From: Burkholderiales bacterium
Lineage (GTDB): Bacteria > Pseudomonadota > Gammaproteobacteria > Burkholderiales > SG8-39
Length of the DNA stretch: 64,000 nt
Assembly (NCBI GenBank): GCA_017880775.1
Contig: JADGRQ010000022.1
Span: 1-64,000, forward strand
Direction of reading: 5' to 3'
The notes under the pieces are model-generated. The model searched no databases. It had not been told where the DNA came from and saw only the letters and a list, made by a program, of their open reading frames with translations. The translations under genes were made by a program, and so were the position numbers. Shown in pieces: positions 23,944 to 32,851 of this stretch (the stretch's first letter is position 1; every line of letters begins with the position of its first letter).

Positions 23944-24611
23944 AGCCAGGCTCATCCCTCGTCCTGGCTGCAATTTTTTCAGGCATCGCGGTGCTGCTCG
24001 CACAATCCGCCACCGCGCAATCGCCCGCCACGCACCAGCACAGCTTCAGCGGCGCGGAACACTGGGCGCACGTATTCGACGATCCGTCGCGCGACGCCTG
24101 GCAGAAGCCACATGAAGTCATCCAAGCGCTCGCCCTGCCGTCGGACGCCGTAGTAGCCGACCTCGGCTCGGGTACCGGCTATTTCGCGATGCGCTTCGCC
24201 ACCATGGTGCCCAAAGGCCGCGTGTATGGCGTCGACATCGAGCCGGACATGGTGAAGTACCTCGCCGAGCGCGCGCAGCGTGAGAAGCGGAGCAACGTCA
24301 CAGCGGTCGCGGGTGCGCCCGACGACCCGCGCCTTCCGGAGAAAGCCGATCTGATCCTCATGGTCGACGTCTTTCACCATATCGAAGACCGGGAGCGCTA
24401 TTTCCGCAAGCTGCGCGGTTCGCTCAAGCCAGACGGTCGCATTGCGATCATCGATTTCCGCATGGAATCGCCGGAAGGCCCGCCGAAAGCCGCACGCATC
24501 GCGCCGGAGCAGGTGAAGGTCGAGCTCAAGCGTGCCGGTTACACGCTGGACCGCGAGCACGGCTTCCTGCCGAACCAGTATTTCCTCGTTTTCCGGCCGG
24601 CCAAGTCTTGA
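23940..24611 (+). CDS. Class I SAM methyltransferase with an N-terminal signal peptide
   Basis: 223 aa from ATG 23940. A clear hydrophobic signal (LVLAAIFSGIAVLLAQSATA, cleavage about 26-27) precedes a normal SAM fold: VADLGSGTGYFAMRFA near 68-83, YGVDIEPDMVKYL near 95-107, LILMVDVFHHIEDRERYF near 140-157, LKPDGRIAIIDF near 163-174. Export is odd for an enzyme that needs cytoplasmic SAM, though similar proteins are known in proteobacteria. It may stay membrane-anchored. Translationally coupled to the preceding short gene; substrate unknown. Confidence 0.75.
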   Translation: MKPGSSLVLAAIFSGIAVLLAQSATAQSPATHQHSFSGAEHWAHVFDDPSRDAWQKPHEVIQALALPSDAVVADLGSGTGYFAMRFATMVPKGRVYGVDIEPDMVKYLAERAQREKRSNVTAVAGAPDDPRLPEKADLILMVDVFHHIEDRERYFRKLRGSLKPDGRIAIIDFRMESPEGPPKAARIAPEQVKVELKRAGYTLDREHGFLPNQYFLVFRPAKS

Positions 24612-24709
24612 CATAACCCTCACGTCATTCACGGGTTTGAGTTCACTTGGGTCAATCCGCAATTCTCGATATCGCGAAGGCTCGATATCGCATTCCTGCT
24701 GGAGCGGAT

Positions 24710-24984
24710 GTGTCCCTCGTTGTTGCAAACACGGTCGCGAAAACCTACCGGGTCGGCGACGTGGATGTGCCCGCCTTGCGCGGAATCGACTTTTCCAAAG
24801 AACCCGCCTCATTCGTCGCCGTTGTCGGCCCGTCGGGCAGCGGCAAGACCTCGCATCGTCGGGCGTCTTGATGGCTCCAATATCGTGGCGCACTATCGCG
24901 GCCATCTTTGCGGCCGCGATGGGATTCGCTCTGATCCTTGACCGTATCAAGTTGCCGGTTACATCGGTGTTTAAGGTCGAGTGA
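24710..24984 (+). pseudogene. Fusion scar of two gene remnants: ABC ATPase start and P-type ATPase-like end
   Basis: From GTG 24710 the frame reads VSLVVANTVAKTYRVGDVDV and reaches a Walker A GPSGSGKT (ending near 24850), the start of a LolD/MacB-type ABC ATPase; homology then ends. In another frame from about 24853 to the stop at 24984 the sequence reads SSGVLMAPISWRTIAAIF and LILDRIKLPVTSVFKVE, which resembles the last helix and tail of a bacterial plasma-membrane type P-ATPase. Both are truncated and joined directly. The flanks 24612-24709 and 24985-25078 hold nothing I recognise. Confidence 0.5.
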
Positions 24985-25078
24985 CCCGCCCGACTGCCCG
25001 GGATGTAAGACCGGGCTTCGCGCGACGCGTGGCCTGCACTTGCCCGAACGCGGCCCGCGCGCGCAATATTCGCCGAGC

Positions 25079-25870
25079 ATGAAAGATCCGATCCGCTGGA
25101 CAGTCCTCGCCGTCATCATGGCCGCCGTCGCCGCCAGCCTCTATTTTTGGCAACACAGAAAAGAGGCAGCGCCGCAACCACCGTCGGCGCATAAGGAGAC
25201 TCCACCCGCGACCGCGGCCAGGCCCGCGCCGCAGATCCAGTTTCCGCTCCCGCAGGTTGCCGATTCGCCCTCCCTGCCGACGCTCGACCAAAGCGACGCG
25301 ACGATGCGCGAAGGGTTGGCGTCGCTGTTGGGACGAAACATCTTCGAGCAGTTCTTCCAGCCGCAAAACGTCATCCGTCGGATCGTTGCAACCGTGGACA
25401 ACCTGCCGCGCGAGAAACTGGCGGCGAGGCTGATGCCGGTGAAGGCGGTGGCAGGACCGTTACTGCTGACCGGCGCGGGGGAGAATCGCGTTATCAGCGC
25501 GCAGAATTCCGCACGTTATCTGCCTTACGTCCTGATGGCGGAATCGGTCGACGCTGGAAGACTGGTAGCGATCTATGTTCACCATTACCCGTTATTCCAG
25601 CAGGCCTACAGGGAACTGGGTTACCCAACCGAATACTTCAATGATCGCCTGGTCCAGGCGATCGACCATCTGCTTGCCGCGCCGGACATCGAGGGACCGA
25701 TCAAGCTGGTGCAACGGAAGGTGCTCTACGAATTTGCGGACCCCGAGCTCGAGGCGCGCTCGGCCGGCCAGAAGATCCTGATCCGCATCGGCGCCGGGAA
25801 CGCCGCCAGAGTCAAGGCGAAGTTGCGCGAGATCCGGCGTGAGGTGAGCGGCCAGCTTCCGAAGTCGTAG
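25079..25870 (+). CDS. DUF3014-type membrane-anchored protein
   Basis: 263 aa from ATG 25079. N-terminal membrane segment (WTVLAVIMAAVAASLYFW, 7-24), a Pro/Ala-rich periplasmic linker to about 70, then a folded domain beginning SLPTLDQSDATMREGLASLL and containing RIVATVDNLPREKLAARLMP and YPTEYFNDRLVQAIDHLL, the pattern of DUF3014 proteins. Function of the family is unknown. Not obviously linked to its neighbours. Confidence 0.7.
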   Translation: MKDPIRWTVLAVIMAAVAASLYFWQHRKEAAPQPPSAHKETPPATAARPAPQIQFPLPQVADSPSLPTLDQSDATMREGLASLLGRNIFEQFFQPQNVIRRIVATVDNLPREKLAARLMPVKAVAGPLLLTGAGENRVISAQNSARYLPYVLMAESVDAGRLVAIYVHHYPLFQQAYRELGYPTEYFNDRLVQAIDHLLAAPDIEGPIKLVQRKVLYEFADPELEARSAGQKILIRIGAGNAARVKAKLREIRREVSGQLPKS

Positions 25871-25899
25871 CGCGCCGCCGACGGAACGTACGCCGCCCC

Positions 25900-26679
25900 A
25901 TGACAAGCAAGTTGTTTTCCCGGTTCCTGTTGTTGGCCTGCATGGTCGCCTCCGCGACAACCCTTGCCGCGCTGCCCGATGAAATACAGGTCTATACCGA
26001 CGACATCAACAAGCCGGACGCCGTAGGTCTGGAAATGCATGTCAACACGACGCCGAGGGGCACCAACCGGCAGGACTACCCGGGCGAAGTTACTACACAC
26101 CACGGCTTGCGCGTCACTCCGGAATTTTCTTACGGACTGCCGCGTGATTTCGAGGCGGGCCTGTACCTGCCGATGGTGTACGCCGCCGGCGATGCGGCGC
26201 TGGCCGGCTACAAACTGCGTCTGAAGTGGCTGCCGCTGCGGGGCGACGAAGAAACCGGCGGCCCGTTCCTTGGCGGCAATATCGAGTTTTCCGACATCGC
26301 GTACCGCTTCAGCGCGTCGCGCTACAACGGGGAACTGCGCCTGATCGGCGGTTACCGGAGTGCCGACTGGCTGGTTGCGATCAACCCGATTTTCAGCCGG
26401 GCGATTTCGGCGGGCTCGCCGCAGCCGAATACCGAATTCGAACTCGGCTACAAGCTGTCGCGTAAGATCGCCAGAGGTTTCGGAATCGGGGTCGAGTACT
26501 ACAACGAAAAGGGCCCCTGGTCGAGTTTCAAACCCGGTCGAGAACAGGGAAAGACGCTGTTTCTCGCGCTCGACGTCGACCGCGACCCGTGGGTATTCAA
26601 TGTCGGCATCGGCCGCGGACTCAATGACGCGACCGACCGCTGGACCATCAAGATGATTTTCGACATACCGTTCAAGTAA
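25900..26679 (+). CDS. Outer-membrane beta-barrel-type hypothetical protein
   Basis: 259 aa from ATG 25900. Signal peptide of about 24 aa ending TLAA. The mature part has alternating hydrophobic/polar strands and aromatic girdles (VTPEFSYGLPRDFEAGLYLP, GELRLIGGYRSADWLVAINP) and ends in a strand IKMIFDIPFK, typical of outer-membrane barrels or porin-like proteins of unknown function. It is 29 bases after the DUF3014 gene and could share its transcript. The following 232 bases hold only the tpiA promoter. Confidence 0.7.
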   Translation: MTSKLFSRFLLLACMVASATTLAALPDEIQVYTDDINKPDAVGLEMHVNTTPRGTNRQDYPGEVTTHHGLRVTPEFSYGLPRDFEAGLYLPMVYAAGDAALAGYKLRLKWLPLRGDEETGGPFLGGNIEFSDIAYRFSASRYNGELRLIGGYRSADWLVAINPIFSRAISAGSPQPNTEFELGYKLSRKIARGFGIGVEYYNEKGPWSSFKPGREQGKTLFLALDVDRDPWVFNVGIGRGLNDATDRWTIKMIFDIPFK

Positions 26680-26859
26680 ATCGAACCGGGAACGGGAAAT
26701 CCGCGTTGACGCAGAGGCTGAGGCGCCCTTACACGCGCGCGCCGATGCCCGCCGATCGACGCCTGTCGCCGCGAATTCGCGTTGCGGGTCGCCGGGGTGT
26801 GATCCCGGGTGGTGTTGTGCAGCATGCGCGAACTGATTGATCTGTCAGTCGGTTTTGCG

Positions 26860-26888
26860 TTGACCCGGGGCGCCGCGGCCGGTAAAAT
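26860..26888 (+). promoter_or_regulatory. Sigma-70 promoter of tpiA
   Basis: TTGACC (26860-26865, 5 of 6), a 17-base spacer and TAAAAT (26883-26888, 5 of 6). Predicted start near 26895, leaving a short leader before ATG 26912. Confidence 0.75.
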
Positions 26889-26911
26889 TGCAAGTCTTTT
26901 TTGGGCAAGGC

Positions 26912-27679
26912 ATGGCAACGCGTACGCGGCTGGTGGCCGGCAACTGGAAAATGCATGGCAGTCGTGCCGCGAACGACGCGCTGCTCGGGGCGCTGGTCTC
27001 AGGCGCGCGCGAGTTGGCGGGCATTGAATGCGTGGTGTGCCCGCCGTTTCCGTACCTGCCACAGGCGGCCGATCGCCTGGCGGGTTCCCGGGTCGGGTGG
27101 GGGGCCCAGAACCTGAGCGAACACGGCTCGGGCGCGTACACCGGCGAGGTGAGCGCGGCAATGCTGGTGGAGTTCGGCTGCCGCTACGCGATCGTCGGCC
27201 ATTCCGAGCGGCGGGCGTTGTACGGGGAGACGGACACGCAGGTCGCGGCGAAATTCGCCGCGGCGCGCAAGGCGGGGCTGGTCCCAATCCTGTGTGTCGG
27301 CGAGTCGCTCGCCGAGCGTGAGTCCGGGCGCACGGAGCAAGTGGTGGCGCGCCAGCTCGATGCGGTCGTGGATGCGTCGGGCGCAGATTCGCTGGCGCGG
27401 GCCGTGCTGGCCTACGAACCGGTGTGGGCGATCGGAACCGGGCGCAACGCGACGCCGGAGCAGGCGCAGCACGTGCATGCGTACCTGCGCGCACGTGTGG
27501 CGCGCAGTGACGACGGAATTGCGGCGGGGCTGCGCATCCTCTACGGAGGGAGCGTGAAGGCGGCGAATGCGGCGGCGATATTCGCGATGCCGGACGTCGA
27601 TGGCGGGCTGATCGGCGGCGCATCGCTGGTGGCTGAAGATTTTTTGGCGATCTGCCGCGCGGCAGAGGGCAAGGAATAA
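26912..27679 (+). CDS. tpiA: Triosephosphate isomerase
   Basis: 255 aa from ATG 26912. Catalytic and binding residues are in place: N11 and K13 in GNWKMHG, electrophile H97 in VGHSER, base E169 in AYEPVWAIGTG with loop 6, and the phosphate loop LYGGSVKAAN near 213. It interconverts dihydroxyacetone phosphate and glyceraldehyde 3-phosphate. tpiA-secG-tRNA-Leu-nuo is a common gene order in Betaproteobacteria. Confidence 0.97.
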   Translation: MATRTRLVAGNWKMHGSRAANDALLGALVSGARELAGIECVVCPPFPYLPQAADRLAGSRVGWGAQNLSEHGSGAYTGEVSAAMLVEFGCRYAIVGHSERRALYGETDTQVAAKFAAARKAGLVPILCVGESLAERESGRTEQVVARQLDAVVDASGADSLARAVLAYEPVWAIGTGRNATPEQAQHVHAYLRARVARSDDGIAAGLRILYGGSVKAANAAAIFAMPDVDGGLIGGASLVAEDFLAICRAAEGKE

Positions 27680-27683
27680 CACG

Positions 27684-28079
27684 ATGGACATCTGGCTGAA
27701 GGTAGTGTTGGGATTTCACGTGCTGGTGGCGGCCGCCATCATCGGGCTGGTTCTGCTTCAGCACGGCAAGGGCGCCGACATGGGTTCGGGATTCGGCGGC
27801 GGCTCCTCAGGCAGCCTGTTCGGTGCGACCGGATCAGCCAATTTCCTCTCGCGGATCACCGCCGTGCTCGCGACCGTGTTCTTCATCACCAGCCTTGGAC
27901 TTGCGTACCTCGCGACCCACAAGCCGAAGGCGGGCGGCGGCCTGATCGATGCTGTCAAGACGGATTCGGGCACGACACCGAAGCCGGTGGAGAAACCCGC
28001 TGCGGCGGTGCCGCAGCCGGCGGACGCGGGGGTGAAGGCGTCCCCCGGGGATTCCAAGGCGAAGGACGTGCCGCAGTAA
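27684..28079 (+). CDS. secG: Protein translocase subunit SecG
   Basis: 131 aa. Two membrane helices (about 5-24 and 54-73) flank the conserved GKGADMGSGFGGGSSGSLFGATG loop (split here as 31-53); the SecG hallmark. A long Pro/Ala/Lys-rich tail follows (about 80-131), common in betaproteobacterial SecG. Part of the SecYEG channel. Four bases after tpiA. Confidence 0.93.
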   Translation: MDIWLKVVLGFHVLVAAAIIGLVLLQHGKGADMGSGFGGGSSGSLFGATGSANFLSRITAVLATVFFITSLGLAYLATHKPKAGGGLIDAVKTDSGTTPKPVEKPAAAVPQPADAGVKASPGDSKAKDVPQ

Positions 28080-28129
28080 GCGGTGCGGCGCGGGGATTGA
28101 CGATTTGTTTGTTAAATTACGCTTGTCGC

Positions 28130-28217
28130 GCCCACGTGGTGAAATTGGTAGACACGCCAGCTTGAGGGGCTGGTGGCCTAATCAGCCGTAGCAGTTCGAG
28201 TCTGCTCGTGGGCACCA
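28130..28217 (+). tRNA. tRNA-Leu (anticodon GAG)
   Basis: Acceptor arms GCCCACG (28130-28136) and CGTGGGC (28207-28213) pair fully; the CCA end is encoded (28215-28217). Anticodon stem CCAGC/GCTGG with loop TTGAGGG gives anticodon GAG. A long variable arm marks a class II tRNA, and the T arm AGCAG-TTCGAGT-CTGCT is intact. A possible promoter is TTGACG (28097-28102) with TACGCT (28118-28123), spacer 15. Confidence 0.95.
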
Positions 28218-28255
28218 GAGGTCTTGCTTTGCGTTGAGAGGTTGGCGGAGGACAA

Positions 28256-28624
28256 ATGCTTGCCGAATACTATCCCGTGCTGCTGTTCATGCTCGTCGGC
28301 ACTGCCATCGGCGTCGTGCCGATGGCGCTCGGCCGGACGGTCAGCCTGCTGCTCGGCACGCACCGCCCGGATGCGGAGAAGAATTCTCCCTACGAATGCG
28401 GCTTCGAGGCGTTCGAGGACGCGCGCATGAAGTTCGACGTGCGCTACTACCTGGTCGCGATCCTGTTCATCCTGTTCGACCTGGAGATCGCGTTCCTGTT
28501 TCCGTGGGCGGTGGTGCTGAACGAGATCGGCCTGTTCGGCTTTCTGTCGATGATGGTGTTCCTCGGCATTCTCGTAGTCGGCTTTTTCTACGAGTGGCGC
28601 AAGGGCGCCTTGGACTGGGATTGA
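28256..28624 (+). CDS. nuoA: NADH:quinone oxidoreductase subunit A
   Basis: 122 aa with GCGGAGGAC upstream of ATG 28256. Three membrane helices; the family block [20 protein letters not shown] with its Cys on the TM1-TM2 loop, and [19 protein letters not shown], are diagnostic. Quinone-site loop of complex I. First gene of the fourteen-gene nuo operon. Confidence 0.96.
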   Translation: MLAEYYPVLLFMLVGTAIGVVPMALGRTVSLLLGTHRPDAEKNSPYECGFEAFEDARMKFDVRYYLVAILFILFDLEIAFLFPWAVVLNEIGLFGFLSMMVFLGILVVGFFYEWRKGALDWD

Positions 28625-28627
28625 GCC

Positions 28628-29107
28628 ATGGGTGCTTCTGACGGACTGATGCAGCACGGCTTCATGACCACCACCGTGGACACGGTGGTGAACTGGACGC
28701 GCACCGGCTCGATGTGGCCGATGACCTTCGGCCTCGCCTGTTGTGCCATCGAGATGATGCACGCCGGTGCCGCGCGCTACGACCTGGACCGCTTCGGCAT
28801 CGTTTTCCGGCCCAGCCCCCGGCAGTCGGACGTGATGATCGTGGCCGGCACGCTGTGCAACAAGATGGCCCCGGCGTTGCGAAAGGTCTACGACCAGATG
28901 GCCGAGCCGCGCTGGGTGGTGTCGATGGGCACCTGCGCGAATGGCGGCGGCTATTACCACTACGCCTACTCCGTGGTGCGCGGTGTCGACCGCATCGTGC
29001 CGGTGGATGTCTACGTGCCGGGCTGTCCGCCCACCGCCGAAGCGCTGCTCTACGGCCTGATCCAGTTGCAGAACAAGATCAAGCGCACCAACACGATCGC
29101 GCGCTGA
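28628..29107 (+). CDS. nuoB: NADH:quinone oxidoreductase subunit B (cluster N2)
   Basis: 159 aa. Cluster N2 ligands: adjacent Cys pair in [13 protein letters not shown], Cys in [10 protein letters not shown] and Cys in [11 protein letters not shown]. It carries the last FeS centre before quinone. The next gene starts immediately after its stop. Confidence 0.97.
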   Translation: MGASDGLMQHGFMTTTVDTVVNWTRTGSMWPMTFGLACCAIEMMHAGAARYDLDRFGIVFRPSPRQSDVMIVAGTLCNKMAPALRKVYDQMAEPRWVVSMGTCANGGGYYHYAYSVVRGVDRIVPVDVYVPGCPPTAEALLYGLIQLQNKIKRTNTIAR

Positions 29108-29722
29108 ATGATGTCTCCGAAGATCCAGCGGCTGAATGACGCGGTTGCGAAGCTGCTCGGCGAGCGCGTCGTTTCGCTCTCCGAGCAGCACAACCAGCTG
29201 ACGCTGGTGGTGCGCGCCGCGGACCACAACCCGGTCTGCCTCGCGCTGCGCGACGCGCCGGAGTTGCGCTTCGAGCAGGCAACCGACCTGTGCGGAATCG
29301 ATTATTCGACCTATGGCGACCGCCCGAAGGACGGTGCAGTGCGGGGCACGCGGTTCGCGGCCGTGCTGCATCTGCTGTCGGTCACGCACAACTGGCGGTT
29401 GCGGCTTCGCGTGTTCTGCCCGGATGACGAATTTCCGATGCTCGACTCGGTGATCGACGTGTGGCCGAGCATCAACTGGTACGAGCGCGAGGCCTTCGAC
29501 CTGTTCGGCATCGTCTTCGCAGGGCATCCGGACCTGCGGCGCATCCTCACCGACTACGGCTTCATCGGGCATCCGTTCCGCAAGGATTTTCCGATTTCCG
29601 GGCACGTCGAGATGCGCTACGACCCCGAGAAGATGCGCGTGATCTACGAGCCGGTCACCATCGAACCGCGCGAAATCGTGCCGCGCGTGGTGCGCGAAGA
29701 GCATTACGCCGGGGACAAGTAG
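29108..29722 (+). CDS. nuoC: NADH:quinone oxidoreductase subunit C
   Basis: 204 aa. Conserved [20 protein letters not shown] and [20 protein letters not shown] blocks of the 30-kDa subunit. Separate from NuoD, unlike the fused NuoCD of enterobacteria. The first codons read ATG ATG; either could start. Directly abuts nuoD. Confidence 0.96.
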   Translation: MMSPKIQRLNDAVAKLLGERVVSLSEQHNQLTLVVRAADHNPVCLALRDAPELRFEQATDLCGIDYSTYGDRPKDGAVRGTRFAAVLHLLSVTHNWRLRLRVFCPDDEFPMLDSVIDVWPSINWYEREAFDLFGIVFAGHPDLRRILTDYGFIGHPFRKDFPISGHVEMRYDPEKMRVIYEPVTIEPREIVPRVVREEHYAGDK

Positions 29723-30976
29723 ATGGCGGAGATCCGCAATTACACCCTGAATTTCGGGCCGCAGCACCCCGCGGCACACGGCGTGCTGCGATTGGTGCTG
29801 GAGATGGACGGCGAGGTGGTGCAGCGTGCGGATCCGCACATCGGGCTGCTGCATCGCGCGACCGAGAAGCTCGCCGAATCGCGCACGTTCATCCAGTCGC
29901 TGCCGTACATGGACCGGCTGGACTACGTCTGCATGCTGTGCAGCGAGCATGCGTTCTGCATGGCGATGGAAAAGCTGCTCGGGGTCGATGTGCCGTTGCG
30001 CGCACAGTACATCCGCGTGATGTTCGACGAAATCACCCGGGTCATGAGCCACCTGTTCGGGCTCGCCGCGCTCGGCCTCGATCTGGGCGCGATGACGGTG
30101 TTCCTGTACTGCTTTCGCGAGCGCGAGGACCTGTTCGACTGTTACGAGGCAGTCTCCGGCGCGCGCATGCACGCGGCGTATTACCGCCCGGGCGGCGTCT
30201 ACCGCGACCTGCCCGATGCGATGCCGCAATACCAGCCGTCGCGGTTTCGCGGCGCGAACGACCTGAAGGTGCTCAACCGCAACCGGCAGGGTTCGCTGCT
30301 CGATTTCATCGAGGACTTCACCGCGCGTTTCCCGAAATGCATCGATGACTACGAGACGCTGCTCACTGAGAACCGCATCTGGAAACAGCGCACCGTGGGG
30401 ATCGGCGTGGTGTCGCCCGAGCGCGCGCTGGCGCTCGGTTTCACCGGTCCGATGCTGCGCGGTTCCGGGGTCGCCTGGGACCTGCGCAAGAAGCAGCCCT
30501 ACGAGGTCTACGACCGGGTCGATTTCGACGTGGCGATAGGCAAGAACGGGGATTCCTACGACCGTTACCTGGTGCGCGTCGAAGAGATGCGCCAGTCGAA
30601 CCGCATCATCAAACAGTGCGTCGACTGGCTGCGTGCCAATCCCGGGCCGGTGATCACGGACAACCACAAGGTGGCGCCGCCGTCGCGGGTCGAGATGAAG
30701 TCGAACATGGAAGAACTGATCCATCACTTCAAGCTCTTCACCGAGGGCATGCACGTTCCGGAGGGGGAGGCGTATGCGGCGGTCGAGCATCCGAAAGGCG
30801 AATTCGGCGTGTACTTCGTCTCCGACGGCGCCAACAAGCCTTACCGCATGAAGCTGCGCTCGCCGGCGTTTGCGCACCTTTCGTCGATGAACGAAATGTC
30901 GCGCGGCCACATGCTGGCCGATGCCGTCACCATCATCAGCACCCTGGATATCGTTTTCGGCGATATAGACAGATGA
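29723..30976 (+). CDS. nuoD: NADH:quinone oxidoreductase subunit D
   Basis: 417 aa. Opens with [20 protein letters not shown], holds [11 protein letters not shown] and ends with the [10 protein letters not shown]-terminus typical of the 49-kDa subunit; the quinone-pocket His and Tyr lie in the GPQHPAAHG region and near YMDRLDYV. Forms the quinone cavity with NuoB. Confidence 0.97.
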   Translation: MAEIRNYTLNFGPQHPAAHGVLRLVLEMDGEVVQRADPHIGLLHRATEKLAESRTFIQSLPYMDRLDYVCMLCSEHAFCMAMEKLLGVDVPLRAQYIRVMFDEITRVMSHLFGLAALGLDLGAMTVFLYCFREREDLFDCYEAVSGARMHAAYYRPGGVYRDLPDAMPQYQPSRFRGANDLKVLNRNRQGSLLDFIEDFTARFPKCIDDYETLLTENRIWKQRTVGIGVVSPERALALGFTGPMLRGSGVAWDLRKKQPYEVYDRVDFDVAIGKNGDSYDRYLVRVEEMRQSNRIIKQCVDWLRANPGPVITDNHKVAPPSRVEMKSNMEELIHHFKLFTEGMHVPEGEAYAAVEHPKGEFGVYFVSDGANKPYRMKLRSPAFAHLSSMNEMSRGHMLADAVTIISTLDIVFGDIDR

Positions 30977-30998
30977 CCTTTTCGATGAAGGCCGGCTG

Positions 30999-31490
30999 AT
31001 GCTCTCCGCCGAGTCCCTGAAGAAGATCGATCGCGAGCTGGCCAAGTACCCGGCCGACCAGAAGCAGTCGGCGGTCATGCCTGCGCTGATCATTGCCCAG
31101 GACGAGAAGGGCTGGCTGGCGACCGAGACGATGAACTTCGTCGCGCAGTACCTCGGCATGGCGCCGGTGGCGGTGTACGAGGTGGCGACGTTCTACAACA
31201 TGTACAACCTCGAGCCGGTCGGCCGCAACAAGATCTCGATCTGCACCTGCCTGCCCTGCGGCCTGCAGGGGTCGCTCGACGCCGCCGAGCACCTCAAAGC
31301 GCGTCTCGGCATCGATTTCAACCAGACCACCGCAGACGGAAAATTCACGCTCAAGGAAGGTGAATGCATGGGCGCCTGCGCGATGGCGCCCGTCGTGGTC
31401 GTGAACGACAAGAAAATGTATGACTACCTGTCGAACGCGAAGATCGATGCGTTGATCGACGCGCTGTCCGACCAACTAGGTAGCAGATAG
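30999..31490 (+). CDS. nuoE: NADH:quinone oxidoreductase subunit E (cluster N1a)
   Basis: 163 aa. Thioredoxin-like [2Fe-2S] domain with ligands in [12 protein letters not shown] and [16 protein letters not shown] 30999 follows nuoD by 22 bases. Partner of NuoF. Confidence 0.95.
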   Translation: MLSAESLKKIDRELAKYPADQKQSAVMPALIIAQDEKGWLATETMNFVAQYLGMAPVAVYEVATFYNMYNLEPVGRNKISICTCLPCGLQGSLDAAEHLKARLGIDFNQTTADGKFTLKEGECMGACAMAPVVVVNDKKMYDYLSNAKIDALIDALSDQLGSR

Positions 31491-31494
31491 CACC

Positions 31495-32841
31495 ATGCTC
31501 GATTACGGTCCCGATGCGATCCTGATGGCCGGCCTGGACGGCAGGAACTGGCGCCTTGCCGACTACGAGCAGCGCGGCGGCTACCAGGCATTGAGAAAGC
31601 TCGTGACCGAGAAGCTGCCGCCGGAGGGCGTCATCGCCGAGGTGAAGAAATCGGCGCTGCGTGGACGGGGCGGCGCCGGCTTTCCGACCGGCCTCAAGTG
31701 GAGCTTCATGCCGCGCCAGTTTCCCGGCGCCAAGTACATCGTGTGCAATTCGGACGAGGGCGAGCCGGGCACCTGCAAGGACCGCGACCTGCTGCGTTAC
31801 AACCCGCACTCGGTCATCGAGGGCATGGTCATCGCCGGCTATGCCACCGGCTCGACCGCGGGCTACAACTATATCCATGGCGAGATCTGGGAGATCTACG
31901 AGCAGTTCGAGCAGGCGCTCGAGGAAGCCCGGCGAGCGGGATACCTCGGGAAGAACATTCTGGGCTCGGAATTCTCGTTCGAAATGTATGCGCATCCGGG
32001 ATTTGGCGCCTATATCTGCGGCGAGGAAACCGCGCTGCTCGAATCGCTCGAAGGAAAGAAGGGGCAGCCGCGCTTCAAGCCGCCGTTCCCGGCGAGCTTC
32101 GGGCTGTACGGCAAGCCGACCACGATCAACAATACCGAGACCTTTGCGGCGGTGCCGTGGATCCTGCGCAACGGCGCCGATGCTTTCCTCGCGCTCGGCA
32201 AGCCGAACAACGGCGGCACCAAGCTGTTCTCGGTGACCGGCCACGTCAACCGTCCCGGCAATTACGAAGTCAGGCTCGGCACACCGTTTGCGAGGCTTTT
32301 GGAGATGGCGGGTGGCGTGCGCGCCGGCAACCAACTGAAGGCGGTCATCCCCGGCGGATCCAGCATGCCGGTGCTGCCGGCGGACGTGATGATGGCCACC
32401 GACATGGACTATGACTCGATCGCCAAGGCCGGCTCGATGCTCGGTTCGGGCGCGGTGATCGTGATGGACGAGACCACCTGCATGGTGCGCGCGCTCGAGC
32501 GGTTGTCGTATTTCTATTTCGAGGAATCCTGCGGGCAGTGTACGCCGTGCCGCGAGGGCACCGGCTGGTTGTACCGCGTGGTGCACCGCATCGAGACGGG
32601 ACAGGGCAGGCAGGAAGACCTCGAGCTGCTGCTGAACGTGTCGGACAACATCGCCGGACGCACGATCTGCGCCCTGGGCGATGCCGCCGCGCTGCCGGTA
32701 AAGAGCTTCATCAATCATTTCAGGCCGGAATTCGAGTACCACATTGCGCACAAGCGCTGCATGGTGAGTGGCCGGGATATCGAGCCGCGGTACGGGCGCG
32801 CCGGACCGACGCAGGCGGCGGCGCTTGCTCACGCGGTCTGA
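31495..32841 (+). CDS. nuoF: NADH:quinone oxidoreductase subunit F (FMN, NADH site, N3)
   Basis: 448 aa. FMN/NADH glycine loops [13 protein letters not shown] near 58-70 and the SLBB domain; N3 ligands in [19 protein letters not shown] near 345-362 and a later Cys in [10 protein letters not shown]. It takes hydride from NADH. Four bases after nuoE. Confidence 0.97.
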   Translation: MLDYGPDAILMAGLDGRNWRLADYEQRGGYQALRKLVTEKLPPEGVIAEVKKSALRGRGGAGFPTGLKWSFMPRQFPGAKYIVCNSDEGEPGTCKDRDLLRYNPHSVIEGMVIAGYATGSTAGYNYIHGEIWEIYEQFEQALEEARRAGYLGKNILGSEFSFEMYAHPGFGAYICGEETALLESLEGKKGQPRFKPPFPASFGLYGKPTTINNTETFAAVPWILRNGADAFLALGKPNNGGTKLFSVTGHVNRPGNYEVRLGTPFARLLEMAGGVRAGNQLKAVIPGGSSMPVLPADVMMATDMDYDSIAKAGSMLGSGAVIVMDETTCMVRALERLSYFYFEESCGQCTPCREGTGWLYRVVHRIETGQGRQEDLELLLNVSDNIAGRTICALGDAAALPVKSFINHFRPEFEYHIAHKRCMVSGRDIEPRYGRAGPTQAAALAHAV

Positions 32842-32851
32842 TGGAACGCCC

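Noticed and set aside
28178-31159. 993-aa reverse frame opposite nuoA-D and the tRNA
   Set aside because: Spans several verified genes on the other strand and lacks any domain; a codon-bias artefact.
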